DNA of 64,000 bases from positions 372,001 to 436,000 of the forward strand of contig JAHGAU010000010.1 of NCBI GenBank assembly GCA_019925105.1. The letters are read 5' to 3'. The DNA comes from Niebla homalea. Lineage: Eukaryota; Ascomycota; Lecanoromycetes; Lecanorales; Ramalinaceae. Shown here in pieces: positions 48,316-59,100 of the stretch; the stretch's first letter is position 1, and each line of letters starts with the position of its first letter. The notes under the pieces are model-generated. The model worked only from the letters and a program-made list of their open reading frames with translations. It had not been told where the DNA came from and ran no database searches. The position numbers and the translations under genes were made by a program.

Positions 48316-50412
48316 TCACACCAGACATATTTCCTCTTCTTTGACGTCCAATTCCAGAGCTTCTCCCTGCATGAGTCCATAAACGTAGCAATCCCCAATC
48401 AAAAGATATCCCTCGGAAGCTTTACGAAGAACAAGCGGTGTTCTACACCCGTTGACGATTGCCACCCTATCTCCAGGCTTCATCTCTTTTGGTACTGTTG
48501 CCATATAGCCTCCTTCAGTCTTGACGTATCTGTTTCCGCGCAACTGAGGTGCCACCCGAGTCCACTCATCAATTATGAAAGGGGAGTTGGGGTTTACATA
48601 TGAGGGACAATTCAAATGTCTCCATAATACATGCCGACGAGACGTACCAGCCAACATGCGTGCAGGCTGCCAGTTATCAGGTTCCGCTTTGGTCCTTCTA
48701 ACCAGTTTAAGCATATACTGAAAGAAACCACGCATCTTGCGGATGTACATGGCCAGGTCTTCAGTAGTGCAGTCAACCCAGTCGGAGTCACCTGCGCAAG
48801 TGCGGGTGATAATATACCACATGATAAGCTCGATCCGGCCTTTGGCATGGCACCGCGGGCAGGATTTGATAAGGGTTTAGAGCGTGTAGAAGAAGCTTAC
48901 AGCTTCGGTGTAAGATGAAATATTGTCTTGTAACCATTCTTCTCCCGCGCGGTCATTTGGCGTTTGTTCGAGATAGAGGAAGGTATCTACTGAGAAATGG
49001 ATTCCCTCATTGGGGATCGTGTCGAGTAGCCAGCCTCTCACGTAAAGCTTCGTGCAGCTTTCATCGAAGCGAACGTGGGAGATTTGGGAACCTCCGGCCC
49101 AGAAATTTTGAGGCCTCATTGCCACCAAACCACCCGGTCTGGCCTTAGCTGGGTAGTCCAATCGGGCACCCACGAAGGAAGCCTGGGCCCTTCCAGCCCC
49201 GATCGTTGAGAGAATTGATTGATGTTCAGCATGGATAGGGTCGGGTCGTTTTGAATGGAGCCCATGGCAAAATCAATGTAGATGTGCCTTGCACTGAGCC
49301 TGTAATCTGGAACAATCTTGTGTGGTGAGGATACCTTGGCAACTGACAAGAGCGAGTATATTCGATCACAGGGCAGCGACGTAATCTGTGGAGAGAATAG
49401 TCGGACCAGCGTATAGATATCCTCTCCTTGTTCTGCCTCAAGAATAGCTCCTAGAAGTCTGAGACCTTGATAAATGATCATTCAGCATGTGTTGATGATG
49501 ATTGAGGGGCGAATGTAATTGCTTTGCCACCAGTGGGGAAGCAATCCGACAAGACTTAGTAGCTCAATCGACATGGAGATTGTCAGATGGATGGAACGGC
49601 TGAAAAGGGTCATGTACCTTGAGGTAGACTGTGATAAAACAGATATCTGTTCAAGATAGGATAAGAAGTGAAAAAAAAGCTAAGCCGTTTCAGATAGTTG
49701 AAAGACAGCTCATATTCTCCAAATCGAACAACAACAAACGGGCATTTCTCTGCCATTACTTCCTGAACAATCCAGAGTCTGTGGAACCATGACAGATTCA
49801 ACATGTCAGCGAGTCCCGTCCAGAGTGGGTTATGTCTCCATGGAAGACGGAACTCAGAGATGGGTAGTGTTTTATCGTAAGTAAGGGATCTGTTCGATAG
49901 AGCGCCAGCTTTTTCGCCCGCTACCTACGGCCAGTCAGGAAGCCAGCGATCATTTCTTGAATACTACCATTGCTTACCAGAGCACTCGTCAGTCCTTTGG
50001 TGAATTCCAAGATATCCTTAGCATTGCTAGTTGCTGATCCTAGCCAAACAATAACCTGCTGTGCCGAATTGTATATCGAACTCATGATTGACACTTGCGC
50101 AGTCCGCTCATCAAGGTCATCCTGATTGATGCATATTTGATCAATCCAAAGCGTCCGCTTTTCACGCCTCATTCGAAGCGATTTCAGGGCGACCAAGAGA
50201 CTCTCAGTGATGTGTATAGTTGTGCCGTTGCACTCTATAGCAGTCTTGCATGATGGATCGCCCCATGTATATGAGAGCGCTTCATACTTCGCCTCTTCTG
50301 GCCGTGTGGTCTGAAGAGAACAGGCCACCGCATCGTCACCCTCACCAGGATCTAATTGTAGAATTCGGAAGCAATCACTGCCCTCAATCTGCTCATACGG
50401 TTGCTGTGACAT
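48316..50412 (-). CDS. HET-domain heterokaryon-incompatibility-type protein, probable frameshift
   Basis: Exons on the minus strand: 50412-49978, 49924-49618, 49465 to about 49,116, then about 49,150-48,901 and 48828-48316. The HET domain is clear: YEALSYTWGDP, LWIDQICINQDDLDER and VIVWLGSA, then across a 53-nt intron LPWRHN and FHRLWIVQEVMA. The middle has CDRIYSLLSVA and LPSWVPDWTTQLRP. The C-terminal part has LYVRGWLLDTI, KPGDRVAIVNGCRTPLVLR and LIGDCYVYGLMQGEALE. Between WVPDWTTQLRPDR and PQNFWAGGSQISHV the frame changes, and no good intron explains it. The best weak choice is a GTGGCA donor with AAAG acceptor, 68 nt, which would remove conserved-looking residues. The gene is full length in outline but possibly dead. 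HET proteins trigger cell death on non-self fusion. Confidence 0.78.
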
Positions 50413-51108
50413 CTTTACAAGACCTATCTGAGGGGCCTTCGGGTGTCGAAAGTAGTAAGGAGAAGCCGATAGTAGCAATAAACTCAATCACTTTGAAAGT
50501 AAGTTTTCGCAGATCCTGCCAGCTCCTTTCTCGAACGACCAATGACAATTCAAAGCTTGAATATCGGTTCGGACAGGGTTAGTGGCTCCTGACGGCTTCC
50601 CTTTCCACTTGCTATACACTGTCCATCGCAAGCGCTTTCAACGTCTCTTCTAGAGCAGTGTTGGTGCACATACACACACCTTCACTGATGATGGTTGGGG
50701 AGCAAGAAAGCCACTGAGCAACGACGGTCCAGATCGAGAAATCTGCCAGCTACCTTAACTCACGACATTTTGCACAATATCCCAGCATGTGTAGGCTTGC
50801 CTTGAGATTTCTTCATCAAGGTGTAATAGGTGACAAATACTGTGTTCGAACTTGTAGTTTCGTGGTGGGGTCGTAAATGGCTCTGCCTTGCCTTAGTCCC
50901 TTAAATGCAAGCACCTCCGATGTAGTCAGCGTGCAGCTAACCCGAAGGGACTCAGCCGATTGGCTTCAGCCAATCAACGTGTCTGAGGGACTGACTGAGG
51001 CAATCAATGCTATGGGTTCCCGTCGTTCAATTGCTCTCAATGACCAAAAGCTACCTTATAATACGCCACGCTGTCTTTGCAAGCTCAATCAAAGATGCAA
51101 ATCGGTAG
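50413..51108. other. HET gene 5' flank and CDC73 3' flank
   Basis: About 0.7 kb without a recognised gene. Open frames that continue into 51,260 on the plus strand are antisense to the 3' end of CDC73. Confidence 0.5.
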
Positions 51109-52413
51109 TCACATTCCCACAGGCCCACCATCCTTACTCCACCCCTTACTCCGCATGCTCTCCTCTATCCTATCCCAAATCCCCTCCACGACCTCCCTAT
51201 CCCGCCAACGCCCAGCAGCACCCTGCTGAGGATTCCACTTCTCGATCTGTGCACTCGTAACACCCCGACCCCACCCCCTCACAGTCTGCGGCACATCCTC
51301 GCCCCTCCACCCGATATAAATACCTAAAGCGTGTTTGAACAGATCCGGCGCGTTCTGCCACTTGTAGCTCTTGAACTGCCACGTCTGGCCTGTGGTGAAG
51401 ACACCCACGACGCGGTTCCAATAGTCTGGCTTAAATTGCTCGGGCGTATCCACGAGGATGAAGCGGAACGGGCGTTGCGGGTCGAGCGAGGGGAGCAAGC
51501 GGGAGACGTGCAAGATGTTGGCGGATGAAAGCGCGGAGTCAGGCGGGATGTAGGTGCCGGAGTCGAGAAAGGATTTGATGTTGGACATGCGGAGGAGGGA
51601 GGAGGCGGAAGGGGAGAGGAGGATGATAGGGTCAGGTCTTCGGCCGGGTTTTTTGTCTCGGGATGCCAGGGTGGTGGTGTTGGGGATGGGGACGGCGGCT
51701 GGGACGTTGGGTTTCTTGCTGCGGTCTTTGTGGAAGATTTCGGAGTACTTTCGTACGGAGGAGAAGTCCTAGATGATCAGCGCCAGGTCTTGAACGAGCT
51801 GTGAAGCAGGGCTCACTGTAGGTTTTGACCCCCGCAGGATGCTGTTCCTATCGCCCATCCTCCTCTCCAGATTGTAGATCTCTTGAAGCCGCGGATCAAT
51901 TTGTTTCCCGAGCCTTGCACCAGCCGCTCCACTAGGGATCGTACCGACTCCTCCAGTCACCCCAGACGCCAATTGCGCCGCTGATCTTGCAGCAGCACTG
52001 TCACCTTCCAATGGCTTGATGTATTCGCTCTCATCTGAGGCCCCTTCTAGCCACGTGATCAAGTCGAGCCTCTCCACGAAGACCAGATTCTGCACCCTTC
52101 CAGGCTGATCCGTTGCAACGAGCTCATCATTCAGCTGTTGCGCGGAAGCGATGTAATCTGGGATGTTGACATCCTTCTTCTGCCATGCAAAGAAGATGCT
52201 TCGAAGATCAACGGCCTTATCGGACGAGAAGAATCGGGTGTTTACATCTAGGGAAATCGCGTGACGATTCGGTACCGCGAATTGCAGGTGTGTAGCACGG
52301 GCAAGGCTGTCTGTTGCATCTGGGGCTTCAGTAGAGGTTGCAAGGGCGATGGGGCTGTCAGCGGCGATGGATTGGCGAAGACTTATGAGAGGATCATATT
52401 CTGTGGAAGTCAT
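51109..52413 (-). CDS. CDC73: Paf1 complex subunit Cdc73
   Basis: RNA polymerase II accessory factor of the Paf1 complex; about 418 aa in two exons, 52413-51817 and 51768-51109. The 48-nt intron (GTGAGC..CTAG) is divisible by three and ends in an in-frame TAG, so reading through it would look like a nonsense mutation. Splicing joins RGSKPT to DFSSVRKYSEIF, as in the family. The N-terminal part has DPLISLRQSI and VNTRFFSSDKAVDLRSIFFA; the middle has YNLERRMGDRNSILRG. The C-terminal Ras-like Cdc73 domain has FRFILVDTPEQFKPDYWNRV and VGVFTTGQTWQFKSYKW. It is complete and expected to be essential or near so. It begins only about 300 bp from the second AT island. Confidence 0.92.
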
Positions 52414-53005
52414 GTTTAGGATTCCCTCATCGATCCTGTCTTGCCTGTCACTTGCAATTGCGGATGAAAGAGAATCTACCTCGTCTATCCCGTACCAAGT
52501 GGCCTTGCTCCCGTGCTCGGCCTACTTGCCCCATGAGGACTAGCTTTCGGGGGGTCTTGGCGCACACACATACCATGCGTGCACCACCTGTATCAAAGCT
52601 ACCTTCATAGCTATTATTCATTCATTACTAGGACCTACCTACTCCAGTACTCTGACAGTTAGTGATTTTCCGCTGTGAAGTTTGCCTCCTATTACGGAGG
52701 TCCGCACTAAAAGAGTCCTGGACAGCGCTAAGACTCGGATTTATCGTTATTAATCCGACTTATATTTTAAACTCTGTACGGTATAATTAAATCAGCCCCT
52801 GGAGTTAAACCTTAAAAATTGAAGCTTAATGCTTTATTTTAATTATAATCTTCTTAAGACTTTTAAGGGGACTATTAAGGGTAACCCGCTTATAAATTCA
52901 TTTTATGTTTTATCGTTTTAGTTTTTACCTTCCGAAATCAATATAATAAGTTTTAATCCATAACGCTATCTAAGACTTTTAGTCTAAACCTGAGTATTAT
53001 ATTGA

Positions 53006-53052
53006 AAATCGATATTTCCTTGGCATTGGCGACTCCATCCCGACCCCGTAAA
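53006..53052 (+). repeat. Single RIP-mutated arm of the MITE family
   Basis: ATATTTCCTTGGCATTGGCG followed by ACTCCATCCCGACCCC matches the inverted-repeat arm of the MITE at 45,150-45,389, with mainly transition differences. No matching second arm was found nearby, so the copy is partial or too mutated. Confidence 0.6.
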
Positions 53053-54710
53053 ATTTATATATAAATTAATAAATCCTTAATATTTTTAATCCAATTCTTT
53101 AATTTATTTCGTATTAAAGCTGCAATATAGCTTATAAGTAATAAATCGGGTATAATCTATATATATATTATATTTTCACGTATTTAATAAAACCTTTATC
53201 CGTAAATTTATTTTCTAGCATATAAATACTTAAAGTATATGTAAGTTAAACGAGCATAAAAATCTTATATCCCTTTTCCTTTAAGCGTCGATGAGTTTCT
53301 TGATTCACTTATAAGTTTCCTATATTATTAATATCTAACGCTATCTCTGCGCCGGTATCATAGTAATACATTATATTTTTGCGCTAGGTAGGCCGTTAGG
53401 CCTTAATAATAGGCCTTAATAACGGCCTTAATATATATTATTTATAAGCTATATTTAAACCGGTATAAAGCGGAATGACTATTGCTTTTTATTGGTGCAG
53501 GTGCGCACCCCGCAGGGGTGGCCTTTAGGGCCTAATACCCCTTATATGGTAATAGCGGCTTACCCTTAAGCGCTATTACCTGCTTAAGTTAATTACTTTT
53601 GCCCTTTGTGGCCGAGTGGTTATCCGTCCTAATATTTCTACCTTAAATAAATGTTATACCTTAATTTCTTTTAAATTACTTCAGAATTACCCTTATTATC
53701 AAATTATTCATTAAAGTAAAACTTAAGTTTTTAACCCGTAACGTTACATTTTTATATTTACCTTTCTTATTCCTATTAATATATTTTTAATACAATTAAT
53801 TTAATATTTTAATTCTTTTTCCTAATTATTAAGGGAAAGATTTAACGTTACCGTTATAATAAACATTTAATTAATTTAATAAACCTTAAATTAAAAAGGT
53901 AATAGTCGTTCTTTAATTAAGAACCTTTTTCTTATAGTTATTTAAATTATAATAACGGAATATTTCCATAATATAATTGCTTAATAAGCTTAATTTTTAC
54001 AACTATTATTTAAATTGAAGTTAACCGGCTTAAGGCTGGAAATCGTATTTATTAAGAATATACGTTTAGTTATGTTAATAAGTAATATGAAGGTTTATAC
54101 TTTAGGATTATTTTTTGGGTTAATTGGATTATAAATCTGTATATTAATGGTATATTACCGGCGGTTTTTATCCTGTCTTATAAAAGTGAGTTTTTTTTAT
54201 TGAAAAAGGCTTAATTTATATTAAAATAAAGTTAAAAAGTAAATAGTAAATATAATTTATTAACTTAAAAAAATAGTTTATGTTTTATCTGAAATACTTT
54301 ATTAAAAGAAAAAGGAAACCATTTATTTAAGGTTTATATTTTATAAAAGTTTTAACTTACTAAAAAAAAAACAATCCTTTTAAAAGCTTAAGGATAAGGT
54401 TTCAAATTTAATAAGAGATCCGGAAAATTACCGGTTCTCTTATTATAAGTATTTTAAAAACGTTAAGTAATATTTAAATCAAATAATAACGTAATTTTAT
54501 TAAAAGTTTTTCTAAAAAAAAAACTTATTAAATATTCGGAATAGTAATAATTATATAGGAAAACAATTTAAGACGTATTATTAAATAGAATTAAAAAGCC
54601 AATAGCGGTAAATTCCTTAAGAATAGGGTATTTAGTAAATTTCATTCTTTTAATTTTAAGTTATAACTTAAATGTTAGTAGCTAGCGCCATCTCTGCGCC
54701 GGCGCTATAG

Positions 54711-55178
54711 TGTTGCGGATCCTAAGGTCACTTAATTGTGATTAATCTTAAAGGGGCAGGTTGGTTTTCGTAGAAAAGGAGTATATAGGCGTAGCATTAA
54801 ATAAATAATCTTGATTTATATTCTCTGAATTTAATGCTTTTAATTTAAAAGTATTATTAATTATAAAAAGATTTAAATATTAAAATAAAAACAATATCTT
54901 ATATAGCCCTTTTTATTTAATGTATTCGTATATTTATTCTATTCGTTTTATAATTTTATAAATTTCCGAGTTATTTTTACTCATATACTTATTTTATTTA
55001 TTTTACGATCCTATAAGCCTTTAAGTCGCTTTTATTTATATACTCGTTTTATCCGAATCCGATCCTATAAGTTATTAATAGCCTTATTTACTTTTCATCT
55101 TTAACGTTACGTTATCTCCTCTTGGCTAATAACCCGGTTTTATGTATATACAGTTTCGTCCTGGCACCAATCGTAACA
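54711..55178 (-). mobile_element. LTR of a retrotransposon, minus strand
   Basis: Read on the minus strand it starts TGTTACGATTGGTGCCAGGA and ends GGATCCGCAACA, giving TG..CA ends and 468 bp. The sequence just beyond (CTATAGCGCCGGCGCAGAG) could be a primer-binding region and recurs near 53,341-53,365 with transitions. No duplication flanks it, so it is more likely the 5' LTR of a truncated minus-strand element than a solo LTR. A LINE fragment begins directly to its right. Confidence 0.65.
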
Positions 55179-56140
55179 CAATATTAATTAATTTAAGATA
55201 AAAGATAAGTCCGATAAAGTTTATTATAATTAAGATCCCTTAAAATTTTTTTTTAATTTTATTCTTATTATTTAACTGTTGGTGTATGGACCAAAAAGTG
55301 TAATAATATATGAATAATGATTCTACCTGAATCCAACATCTGCAAATTTATGAACCAGCATATAAGCACTCCAAGTATAAGCGAACAGATTAAGCAGATT
55401 AAGCTTATATCCTCCCTCGCTAGGCTTTTAAGCGCTTATAAGTATCCGGTTTACTCGTAAGTTTCTTGGATTCTTATGAATTTTACTTTTTTTTTTAACT
55501 TAACGTTTTTTTAATTAAATTACCCCCTTTAATTACCCCCCCCTTAAGGATAAATTATTAACTATTAAGGTAACTTTTAGCTAAAAAACCTAAATCTGTA
55601 ACTAATTTTAAAAAACGTTGAATATTACGGCTTATAGGGGGGGTAACGGTAATACCCACTGCCAAGAAAGCTTAAATAAAAAAATTTATAAAAAATAAAA
55701 ATTATTATTTTACCGTTTTAAACGTTTTTATTTTTAATTTTTTTTTACCCGCTTAAGACCGTTCGGAGCGCTTATAAGTTTCCCTGGATGCTCGTAAGTG
55801 ACTTACGAGCGGTCTGAGTGAATAAATCCATTTTTTTTTATTTACTCGCTCCGAGCAGGTCGCAGATTTACTGATGAAATGGGATCCTAAGGATTATCTG
55901 TCCTCTACGTACAAAGAGTGTCCTACACCTATGAATGCTCCCGCGTATCCCCCATGCTATGTATATACATAACATTAAGGGCCCGTTAATTAAAGAACTG
56001 ATTAAGTTAAAGTAGAAAGTCTAAATTAAGGGTTTTATTAAAAATATTTACTTATTAATTTATAATATTTTTATTTATATAAATTATTTAAAGTTAAAAT
56101 AAACTTATAAAGTTTATTTATAATAAATAAGGATATGGAA
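55179..56140 (+). mobile_element. LINE fragment split by an LTR insertion
   Basis: 55,179-55,276 and 55,975-56,140 align in order with 62,720-62,980 of the better preserved LINE. Both share TTAAGATAAAAGATAAG and TTATAAAGTTTAT. The segment encodes the middle of the reverse transcriptase in that copy. The gap is filled exactly by the solo LTR. Confidence 0.7.
55277..55974. mobile_element. Solo LTR, 698 bp, with target-site duplication
   Basis: It starts TGTTGGTGTATGG and ends TATACATAACA, so it has TG..CA termini. It is flanked by TTAAC (55,272-55,276) and TTAAG (55,975-55,979), a near-perfect 5-bp duplication. It interrupts a LINE whose two halves resume on each side. Internal blocks match the degraded copy at 17.7 kb and a piece near 53,285-53,330. 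It is less AT-shifted than its surroundings and therefore probably younger or short enough to escape some RIP. Confidence 0.8.
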
Positions 56141-59100
56141 AGGGGGAGAGCATGGAAGATATAAAACTTGCGGATAAATGTATACAGGAAGGGAAACATT
56201 AAAAAGGCTGATCAAGGGTAGAATCGATTTATATATACTTTAAAAAGGAAGGGTATAACGGATTATTATAATAAGAAACCTATATTTTACGAACTTATAT
56301 AAAGGCTATAACTTATTTTTAATTATATTTTATTATTATTTATTATTTTATTACTTTTATACTTTTATTCCCTTTTAATTTTTTTTAACGGTTTTAAGAA
56401 GGCTTTTATTTACTTATATATATTAAGGAATTCAGTTTAATTATACGATTTAATCGTAAATAATTTACCGTATTTTTTCTTTGATTAACGGTAATAAAAA
56501 CTATAAAGATATTATAAAAAATTAACCTTTATTATTATTATATTATATATATATATAATAAGAGTAATAGGTTATAGATTTATATGTATTCATAGAATAT
56601 TTCTAACTATTATTTACTTATTCAATAAATAACAAAATTAAGAAAAATAAAAGCATTTAAGTAACCTTTTTTAAGTACCTTTATTTAAATATTCTTATTA
56701 TTACTTTTAATTAATACGGGGACCTTATTTATACGTATGGGTAAAGTATTATTAATATTTATTAATTAATTACCAGTTATTAAAAATTAAAAAATAAAAA
56801 GAAATAATAGGTTTTTTAAAGCGCCTTAATTATAAAAGGATAACAATACCCTTTATATTAATAATAAATTTTAATTTTAATTAAGAAATAATTATATATA
56901 TTACCGGATATTTTAAATTATCGGTAAGGAAATTACGACTTATATATTAATATAAGCCGCTTTCTTAAAAATAAAAAAATTAAAGTAATTAAAGAAAAAA
57001 ATAGGAAAAATCTAATTACCTTAAATAACGTAAAATTACTATTTAATAATTAACGATTATAATAACTAAAATATAAGATTTATTAAGTTAACATAAATAA
57101 CTAAACCCGATTAAATTATAAGTCTCGTTAAATTATTCTAAATAATTAAATTATAAATTTTATAGAACGATTTTAAATAATTTACTTATTTATTATAAAT
57201 AAAATTCTTTAATTTAATTTAAAATATTATATATATTCCTTAGAAATATAAAGTTAATCCTAAAGATTATCTTATATTAAATAAGCGATCTTTTAAAATC
57301 CGTAAATAATACCGGGTACTTTAATATTAATAAATATATAAGACTTTTTAATAATTATCGGAATAATTAAATTAAACCGTATATCTTAACGATAAAAATA
57401 ATAAAAATAAGGTTCTTTAATAAGGCTTAAATAATTATATATATTTCTTAAAGAAACATTTTTTATTAAAACGTAAATTAGCAAACTAATAGTTATTTAA
57501 GCAATAATTAAGTTTTAAATTATTTATAAAAATTTAAACCGGTCTTTAAAATTCCTAGGAAATAACTATAAGCTATATAATACGTTAACCGGATATAGTG
57601 AACCTTTTACTTTAAATTATAAATTAAGTAATTAAGAATTGAAAAATTAAAGAATAAATCAAAAAAGTAAATAATAAAAAGAAGTAAATAATAAAACCGA
57701 TTAAAAAACTTAATAGGAAAGAATAAAGAAAAATATATTTATAATAATAATTATATTATATATATATTAAGAATATTAATAGTAAATTATGACGGTTATT
57801 AACGTAAAACTTACTTAATTTAACGGTATTCATTTTAAGGTTCTCCCGTATAAAAGGTAAAGAAAATTAAAATAAATACCTAGAACTTACTTTAACTTAA
57901 AAAGAAATAAAGACTTATAATAAAATATAATTCATATAAATTTATATAATAACCCAAGAGACCAGAAGGACCTTTATTAACGTTATACAATTATATGTTA
58001 ACTTAACTTTTCCTTAAAAAAAGAAAAAAAAGTAAAAAAGATAAAAATAAAATATAGTTATTTAAAGTAACTATAAACCCCTTTCTTTAAAACACCTTTA
58101 TTAATATTAATAATATATTAATGATAATGCATTTCATTTTATATATATCTTAATACCCTTAAAGCAGAAAAAATAAAATTAAGTATTATTATATTAATTA
58201 AAAAATTAAATATGATATTATTATTCCCCTTATTATTAATTTTTTTTTATTAAAAAGAATATATATTTCCTTATTTTATATTAAATAAAAGATAGAAAAG
58301 ATTAGGATAAATTCATATAAATTACGGGGTTATCTTATATTTATTAATAACTATAAATATTATTAAAAATTATTTAATAATAAACTTTATTAATTTTTCT
58401 TTAAAAAATAATAAAATATTATTGAGAATCCCTTTATCCCTTAAAATTAAAAAAAATTAATTAATATATATAAAATAAAAAAAAAATTTAAATAATTTTA
58501 AGTATCCTTTTTAATAATAATAATAAAGCTAAATATAAGAAAAACTTCCGTAATATTATTAATAATTCCAGCTTTTATTTTAAAATTATCGGAAATTTTA
58601 TAATAAAAAATTATAATATAATCCGGGATTAAGACTTTATTTTATAGATTAAGAAAATTAGAAAAGTAAGAAAATAAACCGAATAATATATAAAGATGAA
58701 TCCATAATATATAAAAAAAAATCGGGAAAAATACTTCCTTTAATTAATAAATAAACGTAATAAATATGAAACTTAAAGGAAATATAACGTATTAAATAAA
58801 ATGGTTAGAAATTAAAGCTTTATTTATAAATAAAGCAATAAATAACGTTATAAAAGAAGATATAAAGAACTTTTAAAAATTATTAAATTAAAAGTTCTTA
58901 AAATTAAATCTTAATAATTTTACGGAGTAAATAATAAATAATATTAAAGTATTATTATAAAAAAAATTAATTTTTTTCAATTATTATAAACGTATATTTT
59001 ATAATATATAAAATTTAAATAAAAAGGATAATAAACTTAAAAAATTAAAAAGTATAATAAATAAAATAATAAAATATATATTAAAAACCGTAATTAATCG

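Noticed and set aside
50877..51260. 127-codon plus-strand open frame
   Set aside because: No signal, domain or plausible splice site, and its second half is antisense to CDC73.
51109..52413. CDC73 as a pseudogene with an in-frame TAG at 51,771-51,769
   Set aside because: A consensus GTGAGC donor 48 nt upstream uses that TAG as acceptor and restores the family sequence.
53600..53625. GGCCGAGTGGTTA as a tRNA-Ser or tRNA-Leu gene
   Set aside because: No anticodon arm, B box or closing acceptor stem follows.
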